A stretch of DNA of 48,865 nt from Nemertoderma westbladi (GCA_032718475.1 JAUCBJ010008724.1:1-48865), one strand, 5' to 3'. Shown: positions 8,334-21,800, counted from the stretch's first letter. The notes: generated by a model from the letters alone, not told the origin. Translations and numbers: made by a program.

Positions 8334-11300
8334 GTAAGTAATGGATCACGGTTATTTCTGTAAGTAACGGATCACCGTTATTTCTGTATGGATAACGGAT
8401 CACGGTTATTTCTGTAAGTAATGGATCACGGTTATTTCTGTAAGTAACGGATCACGGTTATTTCTTTAAGTAATGGATCACGGTTATTTCTGTAAGTAAT
8501 GGATCACGGTTATTTCTGTAAGTAACGGATCACCGTTATTTCTGTATGGATAACGGATCACGGTTATTTCTGTAAGTAATGGATCACGGTTATTTCTGTA
8601 AGTAACGGATCACGGTTATTTCTGTAAGTAACGGATCACTTTTATTTCTGTAAGTAATGGATCACGGTTATTTCTGTAAGTAACGGATCACGGTTATTTC
8701 TGTAAGTAACGGATCACTTTTATTTCTGTAAGTAATGAATCACGGCTATTTCTGTAAGTAACGGATCACGGTTATTTCTTTAAGTAACGGATCACGGTTA
8801 TTTCTGTAAGTAATGGATCACGGTTATTTCTGTAAGTAACGGATCACGGTTATTTCTGTAAGTAACGGATCACGGTTATTTCTTTAAGTAACGGATCACG
8901 GTTATTTCTGTAAGTAATGGATCACGGTTATTTCTGTAAGTAACGGATCACGGTTATTTCTGTAAGTAACGGATCACTTTTATTTCTGTAAGTAACGGAT
9001 CACTTTTATTTCTGTAAGTAATGGATCATGGTTATTTCTGTAAGTAACGGATCACTTTTATTTCTGTAAGTAATGGATCACGGTTATTTCTGTAAGTAAC
9101 GGATCACGGTTATTTCTGTAAGTAACGGATCACGGTTATTTCTGTAAGTAACGGATCACTTTTATTTCTGTAAGTAATGGATCATGGTTATTTCTGTAAG
9201 TAACGGATCACTTTTATTTCTGTAAGTAATGGATCACGGTTATTTCTGTAAGTAACGGATCACGGTTATTTCTGTAAGTAATGGATCACGGTTATTTCTG
9301 TAAGTAACGGATCACGGTTATTTCTGTAAGTAACGGATCACTTTTATTTCTGTAAGTAATGGATCATGGTTATTTCTGTAAGTAACGGATCACTTTTATT
9401 TCTGTAAGTAATGGATCACGGTTATTTCTGTAAGTAACGGATCACGGTTATTTCTGTAAGTAATGGATCACGGTTATTTCTGTAAGTAACGGATCACGGT
9501 TATTTCTGTAAGTAACGGATCACGGTTATTTCTGTAAGTAACGGATCACTTTTATTTCTGTAAGTAATGAATCACGGCTATTTCTGTAAGTAACGGATCA
9601 CGGTTATTTCTGTAAGTAATGGATCACGGTTATTTCTGTAAGTAACGGATCACGGTTATTTCTGTAAGTAACGGATCACTTTTATTTCTGTAAGTAATGA
9701 ATCACGGCTATTTCTGTAAGTAACGGATCACGGTTATTTCTGTAAGTAATGGATCACGGTTATTTCTGTAAGTAACGGATCACGGTTATTTCTGTAAGTA
9801 ACGGATCACGGTTATTTCTGTAAGTAACGGATCACTTTTATTTCTGTAAGTAATGAATCACGGCTATTTCTGTAAGTAACGGATCACGGTTATTTCTGTA
9901 AGTAATGGATCACGGTTATTTCTGTAAGTAACGGATCACGGTTATTTCTGTAAGTAACGGATCACTTTTATTTCTGTAAGTAATGGATCATGGTTATTTC
10001 TGTAAGTAACGGATCACTTTTATTTCTGTAAGTAATGGATCACGGTTATTTCTGTAAGTAACGGATCACGGTTATTTCTGTAAGTAACGGATCACGGTTA
10101 TTTCTGTAAGTAACGGATCACTTTTATTTCTGTAAGTAATGGATCATGGTTATTTCTGTAAGTAACGGATCACTTTTATTTCTGTAAGTAATGAATCACG
10201 GCTATTTCTGTAAGTAACGGATCACGGTTATTTCTGTAAGTAATGGATCACGGTTATTTCTGTAAGTAACGGATCACGGTTATTTCTGTAAGTAACGGAT
10301 CACTTTTATTTCTGTAAGTAATGGATCATGGTTATTTCTGTAAGTAACGGATCACGGTTATTTCTGTAAGTAACGGATCACTTTTATTTCTGTAAGTAAC
10401 GGATCACTTTTATTTCTGTAAGTAATGAATCACGGCTATTTCTGTAAGTAACGGATCACGGTTATTTCTGTAAGTAACGGATCACGGTTATTTCTGTATG
10501 GATAACGGATCACGGTTATTTCTGTAAGTAATGGATCACGGTTATTTCTGTAAGTAACGGATCACGGTTATTTCTGTAAGTAACGGATCACGGTTATTTC
10601 TGTAAGTAATGGATCACGGTTATTTCTGTAAGTAATGGATCACGGTTATTTCTGTAAGTAACGGATCACGGTTATTTCTGTAAGTAACGGATCACGGTTA
10701 TTTCTGTATGGATCACGGTTATTTCTGTATGGATCACGGTTATTTCTGTAAGTAACGGATCACGGTTATTTCTGTAAGTAATGGATCACGGTTATTTCTG
10801 TAAGTAACGGATCACGGTTATTTCTGTAAGTAATGGATCACGGTTATTTCTTTAAGTAATGGATCACGGTTATTTCTGTAAGTAACGGATCACGGTTATT
10901 TCTTTAAGTAATGGATCACGGTTATTTATGTAAGTAATGGATCACGGTTATTTCTTTAAGTAACGGATCACGGTTATTTCTTTAAGTAATGGATCACGGT
11001 TATTTCTGTAAGTAACGGATCACGGTTATTTCTTTAAGTAATGGATCACGGTTATTTCTGTAAGTAATGGATCACGGTTATTTCTGTAAGTAACGGATCA
11101 CGGTTATTTCTGTAAGTAATGGATCACGGTTATTTCTGTAAGTAACGGATCACGGTTATTTCTGTAAGTAACGGATCACGGTTATTTCTGTAAGTAACGG
11201 ATCACGGTTATTTCTGTAAGTAACGGATCACGGTTATTTCTGTAAGTAACGGATCACGGTTATTTCTGTAAGTAACGGATCACGGTTATTTCTGTAAGTA

Positions 11301-12475
11301 ATGGATCACGGTTATTTCTGTAAGTAACGGATCACGGTTATTTCTGTAAGTAACGGATCACGGTTATTTCTGTATGGATAACGGATCACGGTTATTTCTG
11401 TAAGTAATGGATCACGGTTATTTCTGTAAGTAACGGATCACGGTTATTTCTGTAAGTAACGGATCACGGTTATTTCTGTATGGATAACGGATCACGGTTA
11501 TTTCTTTAAGTAATGGATCACGGTTATTTCTGTAAGTAACGGATCACGGTTATTTCTTTAAGTAATGGATCACGGTTATTTCTGTAAGTAACGGATCACG
11601 GTTATTTCTTTAAGTAATGGATCACGGTTATTTCTGTAAGTAACGGATCACGGTTATTTCTGTAAGTAACGGATCACGGTTATTTCTGTAAGTAACGGAT
11701 CACGGTTATTTCTGTAAGTAATGGATCACGGTTATTTCTGTAAGTAACGGATCACCGTTATTTCTGTAAGTAATGGATCACCGTTATTTCTGTAAGTAAC
11801 GGATCACGGTTATTTCTGTAAGTAATGGATCACGGTTATTTCTGTAAGTAACGGATCACGGTTATTTCTGTAAGTAACGGATCACGGTTATTTCTGTAAG
11901 TAACGGATCACGGTTATTTCTGTAAGTAATGGATCACGGTTATTTCTGTAAGTAACGGATCACCGTTATTTCTGTAATTAATGGATCACGGTTATTTCTG
12001 TAAGTAACGGATCACCGTTATTTCTGTAAGTAACGGATCACGGTTATTTCTGTAAGTAATGGATCACGGTTATTTCTGTAAGTAACGGATCACGGTTATT
12101 TCTGTAAGTAACGGATCACGGTTATTTCTGTAAGTAACGGATCACGGTTATTTCTGTAAGTAATGGATCACGGTTATTTCTGTAAGTAACGGATCACGGT
12201 TATTTCTGTAAGTAACGGATCACGGTTATTTCTGTATGGATAACGGATCACGGTTATTTCTGTAAGTAATGGATCACGGTTATTTCTGTAAGTAATGGAT
12301 CACGGTTATTTCTGTAAGTAACGGATCACGGTTATTTCTGTAAGTAACGGATCACGGTTATTTCTGTAAGTAACGGATCACGGTTATTTCTGTATGGATA
12401 ACGGATCACGGTTATTTCTTTAAGTAATGGATCACGGTTATTTCTGTAAGTAACGGATCACGGTTATTTCTTTAA
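8315..12475 (+). repeat. 26-bp tandem repeat of the CK2 alpha exon/intron junction, 5' block (~160 copies)
   Basis: The first unit lies inside the exon (ATGGATCAC at 8315) and runs over the donor into the intron. The basic unit starts GTAAGTAA, continues TGGATCACGG or CGGATCACGG, and ends TTATTTCT. Recurrent variants are a 28-bp form starting GTATGGATAACGG, a 21-bp form starting GTATGGATCACGG, a form with TTTAAG in place of TGTAAG, and CACTTTT, CACCG or CATGG substitutions. Most units keep GTAAGT. The block stops at a TTAA (12472-12475) where a DNA transposon is inserted. The array is non-coding: 26 is not a multiple of three, and stop codons follow at once. Confidence 0.97.
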
Positions 12476-12489
12476 GGGGAGCAGGGAGT
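12472..12489 (+). repeat. Left TTAA duplication and terminal inverted repeat
   Basis: TTAA at 12472-12475 is followed by GGGGAGCAGGGAGT. It pairs with the right end (15828-15845), differing at one base. Confidence 0.9.
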
Positions 12490-13340
12490 ACTAATGTTTT
12501 ACTATTTAACATTTACCCCGTTATCTTGTGATATTCTGATTGAAATTGCTCAAAATTTTGAACATATGTAGAGAAACATTAATATAACTCATTGAACTAG
12601 AATTATTGAAAAAAATTAATAACTTCCTTAACTTTTTAATATTATTAATAATAGTTAATAATTTAGCACTATTTAGATCAAAAGTTTATTAATAATTTAA
12701 AAAATATTAATGCTCACATCAAAATTCTAGTTCAATGTTTGAGACATGTCATTCCACACCTTCAATCAAAATATTGAGTAATTTGGTCGAAAACTTTTGG
12801 AAATAATGGGGCATTTGTGTACGGATATGTCATTTTGAGATAAACTCAATTGAAAACGAAATTCATAAAATGTTGATCTTTAAACTGCTATTTCTCGAGC
12901 ACCAATCGGTCTTTTTTGGAAAACTAAATAGTTTGGGATTTATCTCAGTCAGGCGAATCAACCCACATAATAAAAATTATTAAAGTAACTATATCTGACC
13001 TGCTATGATGGATGTAGTCCAATATTCATTTCAAAATTTTCAAATCTGAGAGGGATAAATGTGAAAAATTAAAAATAAATCTACATTGAAATTCAGCTGA
13101 GCAGCTAAGACGCTGTCATTGGCTGCACCAAATTGGAGGGAAATTCAAACTGATAGCACACTACATCTTTTTACATTTTTATAGCAATAATCTGAATAAA
13201 AGCACAGCTAGTTTGGTAGGCCTATTATCAGCTGATCATTCTGTCACAGTTAGACATTTTATCTCTGCTCGTACCTGTTTTATGCATTATTTTATGCTGC
13301 ATTGGTATATATTTTATATGTGGAGTGAAGAAACGTCGAG

Positions 13341-15086
13341 ATGACAAGACGAAAAGCGATATTTGGAAAGCGTTCCTACCATGGTAATCGATTTAGTTCG
13401 AATGTTATTGCCAAATCTATTCCAATCCCCGTAAGTACCTGTACTACACCACCGGTTGAAAAACAAAGTACCGGTACTGTTCAAATTCCTGATAGGCCTA
13501 CTAAACCCGTAAAAGAAATATCGGCTTCAACTAAGAAACTAAACCGAAGTGGGTTGGTCGATGAAAGTTCCGGCAGGCTGGGGTTTATTGTTTTAGATTT
13601 GGATATTTTGAATTGTGTGTTATCGGAATATACATGTTGTAAGTCTTGTGGTGGAGTTGTAGTAATTGATGAAGACACCTGTGGCAGGGGTTTATCTTCC
13701 AAATTGAAACTACATTGCGATAATTGTACCAGTCTGAAAAGGTTTTATACATCGCCATTAGTGGATAATCAATATGAAATTAATTTGCGTTTAGTGTATG
13801 GTTTGCGTTGTATTGGTGTGGGATTTGAAGGAGGTAACACTTTATGCAGCATAATGGGACTGCCACAACCTCCACAAAAATTTATTGAACACACAAAATC
13901 ATTACTTGAAGCTGCTAAACCAATTGCAGAAGCCTCAATGGTAGACGCAGCTAAGGAGGTAATAAAAGAAAATGGTGGAAATACAGACATTGGCATCTCG
14001 ATTTATGGTTCATGGCAGAAACGTGGACATACATCAAAAAATGGTGTTGTTTCTATAGTTGCCATGGATACTGGGAAAGTTTTAGACATTCACTGCCTAA
14101 CTAAACATTGCCACGGTTGTTCAATCAGGAAAGAAAGTGTTGAAGCACATAAAAATGTCTGTGTGAAAAATCATAGTGGGTCTAGTGGTGCAATGGAGGG
14201 TGTTGGTGCTAGAATACTATTTCAAAGAAGCAAGTCTAAACTAGGAATGCGATATACCAAATATTTAGGTGATGGTGATACTAACTCGTTCTCTGAAGTT
14301 GCCCAGAGTAGACCATATGGGGATAAAGTAACTATTGAAAAACTAGAATGTGTGGGCCATGTGCAAAAGAGGATGGGTTGTCGCTTGCGGAAATTGAAAG
14401 CTTCACTGAAGGGTGTGAAACTGTCAGATGGAAGAGTGATTTCTGGTAAAAACAGACTAACAGACGCCCGGATAGATAGGCTTCAAGGTTACTATGGAAA
14501 TGCTATTCGGGCAAATGGTCACAGTGTCGATGCGATGAAAAAGGCAATCTGGGCAACGTATTTCCACTATCTCTCCACTGACAAAAACCCATCCCATGGA
14601 CTTTGCCCCAAAGGTGCTGATAGTTGGTGCAAATATAACATTGCACAAATCACCCAACAAGCCTATACTCATAAAAATTCAATTCCGGAACCGATACTTT
14701 TGAAGCTGAAACCAATATATCGAGATCTCACTGAGAATAAACTCTTATCAAAGTGCCTTCATGGGAAAACTCAAAATGTAAACGAGAGTTTAAATAACTC
14801 AATTTGGACTCGGTGCCCAAAGCGAGTATTTATTGGTATACACACGCTGCAACTCGGAACATTGGATGCTGTATTGGTCTATAATGATGGAAATGAATCT
14901 CGAATACGTGTCCTAAAGCAGCTGGGGATAGACCCAGGCAAACATACTAACTATGGCCTACTCTCCTTGGACATGAGACGTGTCCGCACTGCTAACCGCG
15001 TTGATAGGGAAGCCAGAGCAAAGAACAGGCGTAAAAGAAAAAGGAAAGAAGAAACTGATAATGAGTACATTACAGGTGGATACTAA
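13341..15086 (+). CDS. Kolobok-like DDE transposase, intact frame but with Tyr at a presumed catalytic Asp
   Basis: The 581-codon frame starts at an ATG preceded by a TATA-rich stretch (13306-13320). A basic N-terminus is followed by a zinc-ribbon-like part with CKSC at 100-103 and CDNC at 126-129. The catalytic region contains YGSWQKRGH from residue 222, a Cys/His-rich insert (KHCHGC ... GSSGAMEG, about 253-285), GDGD at 310-313, LECVGHVQKRMG at 335-346 and NESLNNSIW around Glu482. The C-terminus is a strong basic tract (RRKRKRK), probably a nuclear localisation signal. This motif order is that of the Mutator-like transposase domain found in many invertebrate proteins and Kolobok elements. 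As I recall the family, the first block reads DG(T/S)W; here codon 222 is TAT (Tyr), one base from GAT, so the enzyme may be inactive. An AATAAA lies at 15125-15130. Confidence 0.85.
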   Translation: MTRRKAIFGKRSYHGNRFSSNVIAKSIPIPVSTCTTPPVEKQSTGTVQIPDRPTKPVKEISASTKKLNRSGLVDESSGRLGFIVLDLDILNCVLSEYTCCKSCGGVVVIDEDTCGRGLSSKLKLHCDNCTSLKRFYTSPLVDNQYEINLRLVYGLRCIGVGFEGGNTLCSIMGLPQPPQKFIEHTKSLLEAAKPIAEASMVDAAKEVIKENGGNTDIGISIYGSWQKRGHTSKNGVVSIVAMDTGKVLDIHCLTKHCHGCSIRKESVEAHKNVCVKNHSGSSGAMEGVGARILFQRSKSKLGMRYTKYLGDGDTNSFSEVAQSRPYGDKVTIEKLECVGHVQKRMGCRLRKLKASLKGVKLSDGRVISGKNRLTDARIDRLQGYYGNAIRANGHSVDAMKKAIWATYFHYLSTDKNPSHGLCPKGADSWCKYNIAQITQQAYTHKNSIPEPILLKLKPIYRDLTENKLLSKCLHGKTQNVNESLNNSIWTRCPKRVFIGIHTLQLGTLDAVLVYNDGNESRIRVLKQLGIDPGKHTNYGLLSLDMRRVRTANRVDREARAKNRRKRKRKEETDNEYITGGY

Positions 15087-15124
15087 CTTGCAAATAATAT
15101 GGAAACTAATTCTACACCTAATAC

Positions 15125-15130
15125 AATAAA
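15125..15130 (+). terminator. Poly(A) signal AATAAA of the transposase gene
   Basis: AATAAA lies 39 bp after the transposase stop codon, a suitable distance for the only gene of the element. Confidence 0.6.
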
Positions 15131-15565
15131 TTAGTAATTAAATAATTAATAACATTATTAATTAATTAATTAATTAATTAATCACAATTAATAATAATAA
15201 ATTTGTTTTATCAATAATTTTTAGTTCATTTTGTCATTTATATATCATTTCATTTTGTCTTATTAATAATTAATCCTATATTACTGGTACTACTAATTAT
15301 AATACTTAATTTCGTGCTAATGGTATTATTATTAATGTGCAATTAATTAATTAATTAAATATTAATTATTAATATATAATATATTAATATCATTAATAAT
15401 TATAATTAATATTATATTATATAATTAATAATATATTAATATAATATTAATTAATTATTAATTAAAATAATTAATTAATTATTAATTAAAATAATTAATT
15501 AATTATTAATTATTAATTAAAATAATTAATTAATTATTAATTAAAATAATTAATTAATTATTAAT
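15131..15565. repeat. AT-only low-complexity tract (ATTA/TTAA-rich) inside the transposon
   Basis: Long runs of ATTAATTAATT, including a near-perfect local tandem of TTAATTAATTATTAATTAAAA-like blocks at about 15440-15565. It is palindromic at small scale, can fold into hairpins and is full of TTAA, the element's own target motif. It is non-coding. Confidence 0.85.
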
Positions 15566-15827
15566 GTGCAATTACGTGGCTATTCATACATTTAAAAAAT
15601 GTTCCAGAAAAAAAAAATTATTAAAGACGAATAATATTTAGGATTACATCATGTTAATTTTGTTAAATTTTTTTTCGAAAAAAAATGTCAGGAGTGCACT
15701 TCACTCAAATGTTCATAACTTTTGAATGCTTGATTGTATTTAATTAGGACTTAATTTTTTGAATAGCTAATAAAATTTTGAACTAGAAAATTCAATAAAA
15801 AAAATTTGGTCAGAAAATTCTTTTTTC

Positions 15828-15845
15828 ACTGCCTGCTCCCCTTAA
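15828..15845 (-). repeat. Right terminal inverted repeat and TTAA duplication
   Basis: ACTGCCTGCTCCCC followed by TTAA. It is the reverse complement of the left end apart from one base. Confidence 0.9.
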
Positions 15846-18800
15846 GTAATGGATCACGGTTATTTCTGTAAGTAACGGATCACGGTTATTTCTTTAAGTA
15901 ATGGCTCACGGTTATTTCTGTAAGTAACGGATCACGGTTATTTCTGTAAGTAACGGATCACGGTTATTTCTGTAAGTAACGGATCACGGTTATTTCTGTA
16001 AGTAATGGATCACGGTTATTTCTGTAAGTAACGGATCACGGTTATTTCTGTAAGTAACGGATCACGGTTATTTCTGTATGGATAACGGATCACGGTTATT
16101 TCTGTAAGTAATGGATCACGGTTATTTCTGTAAGTAATGGATCACGGTTATTTCTGTAAGTAACGGATCACGGTTATTTCTGTAAGTAACGGATCACGGT
16201 TATTTCTGTAAGTAACGGATCACGGTTATTTCTTTAAGTAATGGATCACGGTTATTTCTGTAAGTAACGGATCACGGTTATTTCTTTAAGTAATGGATCA
16301 CGGTTATTTCTGTAAGTAATGGATCACGGTTATTTCTGTAAGTAATGGATCACGGTTATTTATGTAAGTAACGGATCACGGTTATTTCTGTAAGTAACGG
16401 ATCACGGTTATTTCTGTATGGATCACGGTTATTTATGTAAGTAATGGATCACGGTTATTTATGTAAGTAACGGATCACGGTTATTTCTGTAAGTAACGGA
16501 TCACGGTTATTTCTGTAAGTAACGGATCACGGTTATTTCTGTAAGTAACGGATCACGGTTATTTCTGTAAGTAACGGATCACGGTTATTTCTGTAAGTAA
16601 TGGATCACGGTTATTTCTTTAAGTAATGGATCACGGTTATTTATGTAAGTAACGGATCACGGTTATTTCTGTAAGTAACGGATCACGGTTATTTCTGTAT
16701 GGATCACGGTTATTTATGTAAGTAATGGATCACGGTTATTTATGTAAGTAACGGATCACGGTTATTTCTGTAAGTAACGGATCACGGTTATTTCTGTAAG
16801 TAATGGATCACGGTTATTTCTGTAAGTAACGGATCACGGTTATTTCTGTAAGTAACGGATCACGGTTATTTCTTTAAGTAATGGATCACGGTTATTTCTG
16901 TAAGTAACGGATCACGGTTATTTCTTTAAGTAATGGATCACGGTTATTTCTGTAAGTAACGGATCACGGTTATTTCTGTAAGTAATGGATCACGGTTATT
17001 TCTTTAAGTAATGGATCACGGTTATTTATGTAAGTAACGGATCGCGGTTATTTCTGTAAGTAACGGATCACGGTTATTTCTGTATGGATCACGGTTATTT
17101 ATGTAAGTAATGGATCACGGTTATTTATGTAAGTAACGGATCACGGTTATTTCTGTAAGTAACGGATCACGGTTATTTCTGTAAGTAATGGATCACGGTT
17201 ATTTCTGTAAGTAATGGATCGCGGTTATTTCTGTATGTAACGGATCACGGTTATTTCTGTAAGTAATGGATCATGGTTATTTCTGTAAGTAATGGATCAC
17301 GGTTATTTCTGTAAGTAACGGATCACGGTTATTTCTGTATGGATCACGGTTATTTCTGTAAGTAACGGATCACGGTTATTTCTGTAAGTAACGGATCACG
17401 GTTATTTCTGTAAGTAACGGATCACGGTTATTTTTGTAAGTAATGGATCACGGTTATTTCTGTAAGTAACGGATCACGGTTATTTCTGTAAGTAACGGAT
17501 CACGGTTATTTCTGTATGGATAACGGATCACGGTTATTTCTGTAAGTAATGGATCACGGTTATTTCTGTAAGTAATGGATCACGGTTATTTCTGTAAGTA
17601 ACGGATCACGGTTATTTCTGTAAGTAACGGATCACGGTTATTTCTGTAAGTAACGGATCACGGTTATTTCTGTAAGTAACGGATCACGGTTATTTCTGTA
17701 AGTAATGGATCACGGTTATTTCTTTAAGTAATGGATCACGGTTATTTATGTAAGTAACGGATCACGGTTATTTCTGTAAGTAACGGATCACGGTTATTTC
17801 TGTATGGATCACGGTTATTTATGTAAGTAATGGATCACGGTTATTTATGTAAGTAACGGATCACGGTTATTTCTGTAAGTAACGGATCACGGTTATTTCT
17901 GTAAGTAACGGATCACGGTTATTTCTGTATGGATAACGGATCACGGTTATTTCTGTAAGTAACGGATCACGGTTATTTCTGTAAGTAATGGATCACGGTT
18001 ATTTCTGTAAGTAACGGATCACGGTTATTTCTGTAAGTAACGGATCACGGTTATTTCTGTAAGTAATGGATCACGGTTATTTCTGTATGGATAACGGATC
18101 ACGGTTATTTCTGTAAGTAATGGATCACGGTTATTTCTGTAAGTAATGGATCACGGTTATTTCTGTAAGTAACGGATCACGGTTATTTCTGTAAGTAACG
18201 GATCACGGTTATTTCTGTAAGTAATGGATCACGGTTATTTCTGTAAGTAACGGATCACGGTTATTTCTGTAAGTAATGGATCACGGTTATTTCTGTAAGT
18301 AACGGATCACGGTTATTTCTGTAAGTAACGGATCACGGTTATTTCTGTATGGATAACGGATCACGGTTATTTCTGTAAGTAATGGATCACGGTTATTTCT
18401 GTAAGTAATGGATCACGGTTATTTCTGTAAGTAACGGATCACGGTTATTTCTGTAAGTAACGGATCACGGTTATTTCTGTAAGTAACGGATCACGGTTAT
18501 TTCTGTAAGTAACGGATCACGGTTATTTCTGTAAGTAATGGATCACGGTTATTTCTGTATGGATCACGGTTATTTATGTAAGTAATGGATCACGGTTATT
18601 TATGTAAGTAACGGATCACGGTTATTTCTGTAAGTAACGGATCACGGTTATTTCTGTAAGTAACGGATCACGGTTATTTCTGTAAGTAACGGATCACGGT
18701 TATTTCTGTAAGTAACGGATCACGGTTATTTCTGTAAGTAATGGATCACGGTTATTTCTTTAAGTAATGGATCACGGTTATTTATGTAAGTAACGGATCA

Positions 18801-21800
18801 CGGTTATTTCTGTAAGTAACGGATCACGGTTATTTCTGTATGGATCACGGTTATTTATGTAAGTAATGGATCACGGTTATTTATGTAAGTAACGGATCAC
18901 GGTTATTTCTGTAAGTAACGGATCACGGTTATTTCTGTAAGTAATGGATCACGGTTATTTCTGTAAGTAACGGATCACGGTTATTTCTGTAAGTAACGGA
19001 TCACGGTTATTTCTTTAAGTAATGGATCACGGTTATTTCTGTAAGTAACGGATCACGGTTATTTCTTTAAGTAATGGATCACGGTTATTTCTGTAAGTAA
19101 CGGATCACGGTTATTTCTGTAAGTAATGGATCACGGTTATTTCTTTAAGTAATGGATCACGGTTATTTATGTAAGTAACGGATCGCGGTTATTTCTGTAA
19201 GTAACGGATCACGGTTATTTCTGTATGGATCACGGTTATTTATGTAAGTAATGGATCACGGTTATTTATGTAAGTAACGGATCACGGTTATTTCTGTAAG
19301 TAACGGATCACGGTTATTTCTGTAAGTAATGGATCACGGTTATTTCTGTAAGTAATGGATCGCGGTTATTTCTGTATGTAACGGATCACGGTTATTTCTG
19401 TAAGTAATGGATCATGGTTATTTCTGTAAGTAATGGATCACGGTTATTTCTGTAAGTAACGGATCACGGTTATTTCTGTATGGATCACGGTTATTTCTGT
19501 AAGTAACGGATCACGGTTATTTCTGTAAGTAACGGATCACGGTTATTTCTGTAAGTAACGGATCACGGTTATTTTTGTAAGTAATGGATCACGGTTATTT
19601 CTGTAAGTAACGGATCACGGTTATTTCTGTAAGTAACGGATCACGGTTATTTCTGTATGGATAACGGATCACGGTTATTTCTGTAAGTAATGGATCACGG
19701 TTATTTCTGTAAGTAATGGATCACGGTTATTTCTGTAAGTAACGGATCACGGTTATTTCTGTAAGTAACGGATCACGGTTATTTCTGTAAGTAACGGATC
19801 ACGGTTATTTCTGTAAGTAACGGATCACGGTTATTTCTGTAAGTAATGGATCACGGTTATTTCTTTAAGTAATGGATCACGGTTATTTATGTAAGTAACG
19901 GATCACGGTTATTTCTGTAAGTAACGGATCACGGTTATTTCTGTATGGATCACGGTTATTTATGTAAGTAATGGATCACGGTTATTTATGTAAGTAACGG
20001 ATCACGGTTATTTCTGTAAGTAACGGATCACGGTTATTTCTGTAAGTAACGGATCACGGTTATTTCTGTATGGATAACGGATCACGGTTATTTCTGTAAG
20101 TAACGGATCACGGTTATTTCTGTAAGTAATGGATCACGGTTATTTCTGTAAGTAACGGATCACGGTTATTTCTGTAAGTAACGGATCACGGTTATTTCTG
20201 TAAGTAATGGATCACGGTTATTTCTGTATGGATAACGGATCACGGTTATTTCTGTAAGTAATGGATCACGGTTATTTCTGTAAGTAATGGATCACGGTTA
20301 TTTCTGTAAGTAACGGATCACGGTTATTTCTGTAAGTAACGGATCACGGTTATTTCTGTAAGTAATGGATCACGGTTATTTCTGTAAGTAACGGATCACG
20401 GTTATTTCTGTAAGTAATGGATCACGGTTATTTCTGTAAGTAACGGATCACGGTTATTTCTGTAAGTAACGGATCACGGTTATTTCTGTATGGATAACGG
20501 ATCACGGTTATTTCTGTAAGTAATGGATCACGGTTATTTCTGTAAGTAATGGATCACGGTTATTTCTGTAAGTAACGGATCACGGTTATTTCTGTAAGTA
20601 ACGGATCACGGTTATTTCTGTAAGTAACGGATCACGGTTATTTCTGTAAGTAACGGATCACGGTTATTTCTGTAAGTAATGGATCACGGTTATTTCTTTA
20701 AGTAATGGATCACGGTTATTTATGTAAGTAACGGATCACGGTTATTTCTGTAAGTAACGGATCACGGTTATTTCTGTATGGATCACGGTTATTTATGTAA
20801 GTAATGGATCACGGTTATTTATGTAAGTAACGGATCACGGTTATTTCTGTAAGTAACGGATCACGGTTATTTCTGTATGGATCACGGTTATTTATGTAAG
20901 TAATGGATCACGGTTATTTATGTAAGTAACGGATCACGGTTATTTCTGTAAGTAACGGATCACGGTTATTTCTGTAAGTAATGGATCACGGTTATTTCTG
21001 TAAGTAACGGATCACGGTTATTTCTGTAAGTAACGGATCACGGTTATTTCTTTAAGTAATGGATCACGGTTATTTCTGTAAGTAACGGATCACGGTTATT
21101 TCTTTAAGTAATGGATCACAGTTATTTCTGTAAGTAACGGATCACGGTTATTTCTGTAAGTAATGGATCACGGTTATTTCTTTAAGTAATGGATCACGGT
21201 TATTTATGTAAGTAACGGATCGCGGTTATTTCTGTAAGTAACGGATCACGGTTATTTCTGTATGGATCACGGTTATTTATGTAAGTAATGGATCACGGTT
21301 ATTTATGTAAGTAACGGATCACGGTTATTTCTGTAAGTAACGGATCACGGTTATTTCTGTAAGTAATGGATCACGGTTATTTCTGTAAGTAATGGATCGC
21401 GGTTATTTCTGTAAGTAACGGATCACGGTTATTTCTGTAAGTAATGGATCATGGTTATTTCTGTAAGTAATGGATCACGGTTATTTCTGTAAGTAACGGA
21501 TCACGGTTATTTCTGTATGGATCACGGTTATTTCTGTAAGTAACGGATCACGGTTATTTCTGTAAGTAACGGATCACGGTTATTTCTGTAAGTAACGGAT
21601 CACGGTTATTTTTGTAAGTAATGGATCACGGTTATTTCTGTAAGTAACGGATCACGGTTATTTCTGTAAGTAACGGATCACGGTTATTTCTGTATGGATA
21701 ACGGATCACGGTTATTTCTGTAAGTAATGGATCACGGTTATTTCTGTATGGATAACGGATCACGGTTATTTCTGTAAGTAACGGATCACGGTTATTTTTG

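Larger units (their letters stand above)
12476..15841 (+). mobile_element. Kolobok-like DNA transposon inserted in the 26-bp array, TTAA target duplication
   Basis: A 3,366-bp element is bounded by TTAA on both sides (12472-12475 and 15842-15845). Its ends are inverted repeats: the left starts GGGGAGCAGGGAGT, and the right, read on the - strand, starts GGGGAGCAGGCAGT, with one mismatch in 14. Removing the element and one TTAA restores a normal 26-bp unit of the TTTAAG type, which shows a clean cut-and-paste insertion into an existing array. TTAA duplications occur in the piggyBac and Kolobok superfamilies. The encoded transposase has the signature of the Mutator-like/Kolobok type domain and not that of piggyBac. 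The single gene is on the + strand with about 865 bp before it and an AT-rich 3' part. Confidence 0.9.

Noticed and set aside
12476-15841. piggyBac element, because of the TTAA duplications
   Set aside because: The transposase lacks the piggyBac motif arrangement and shows the GDGD and ECVGHVQKRMG signature of the Mutator-like/Kolobok type. The GGGGAGCAGG ends are also not those I expect of piggyBac.
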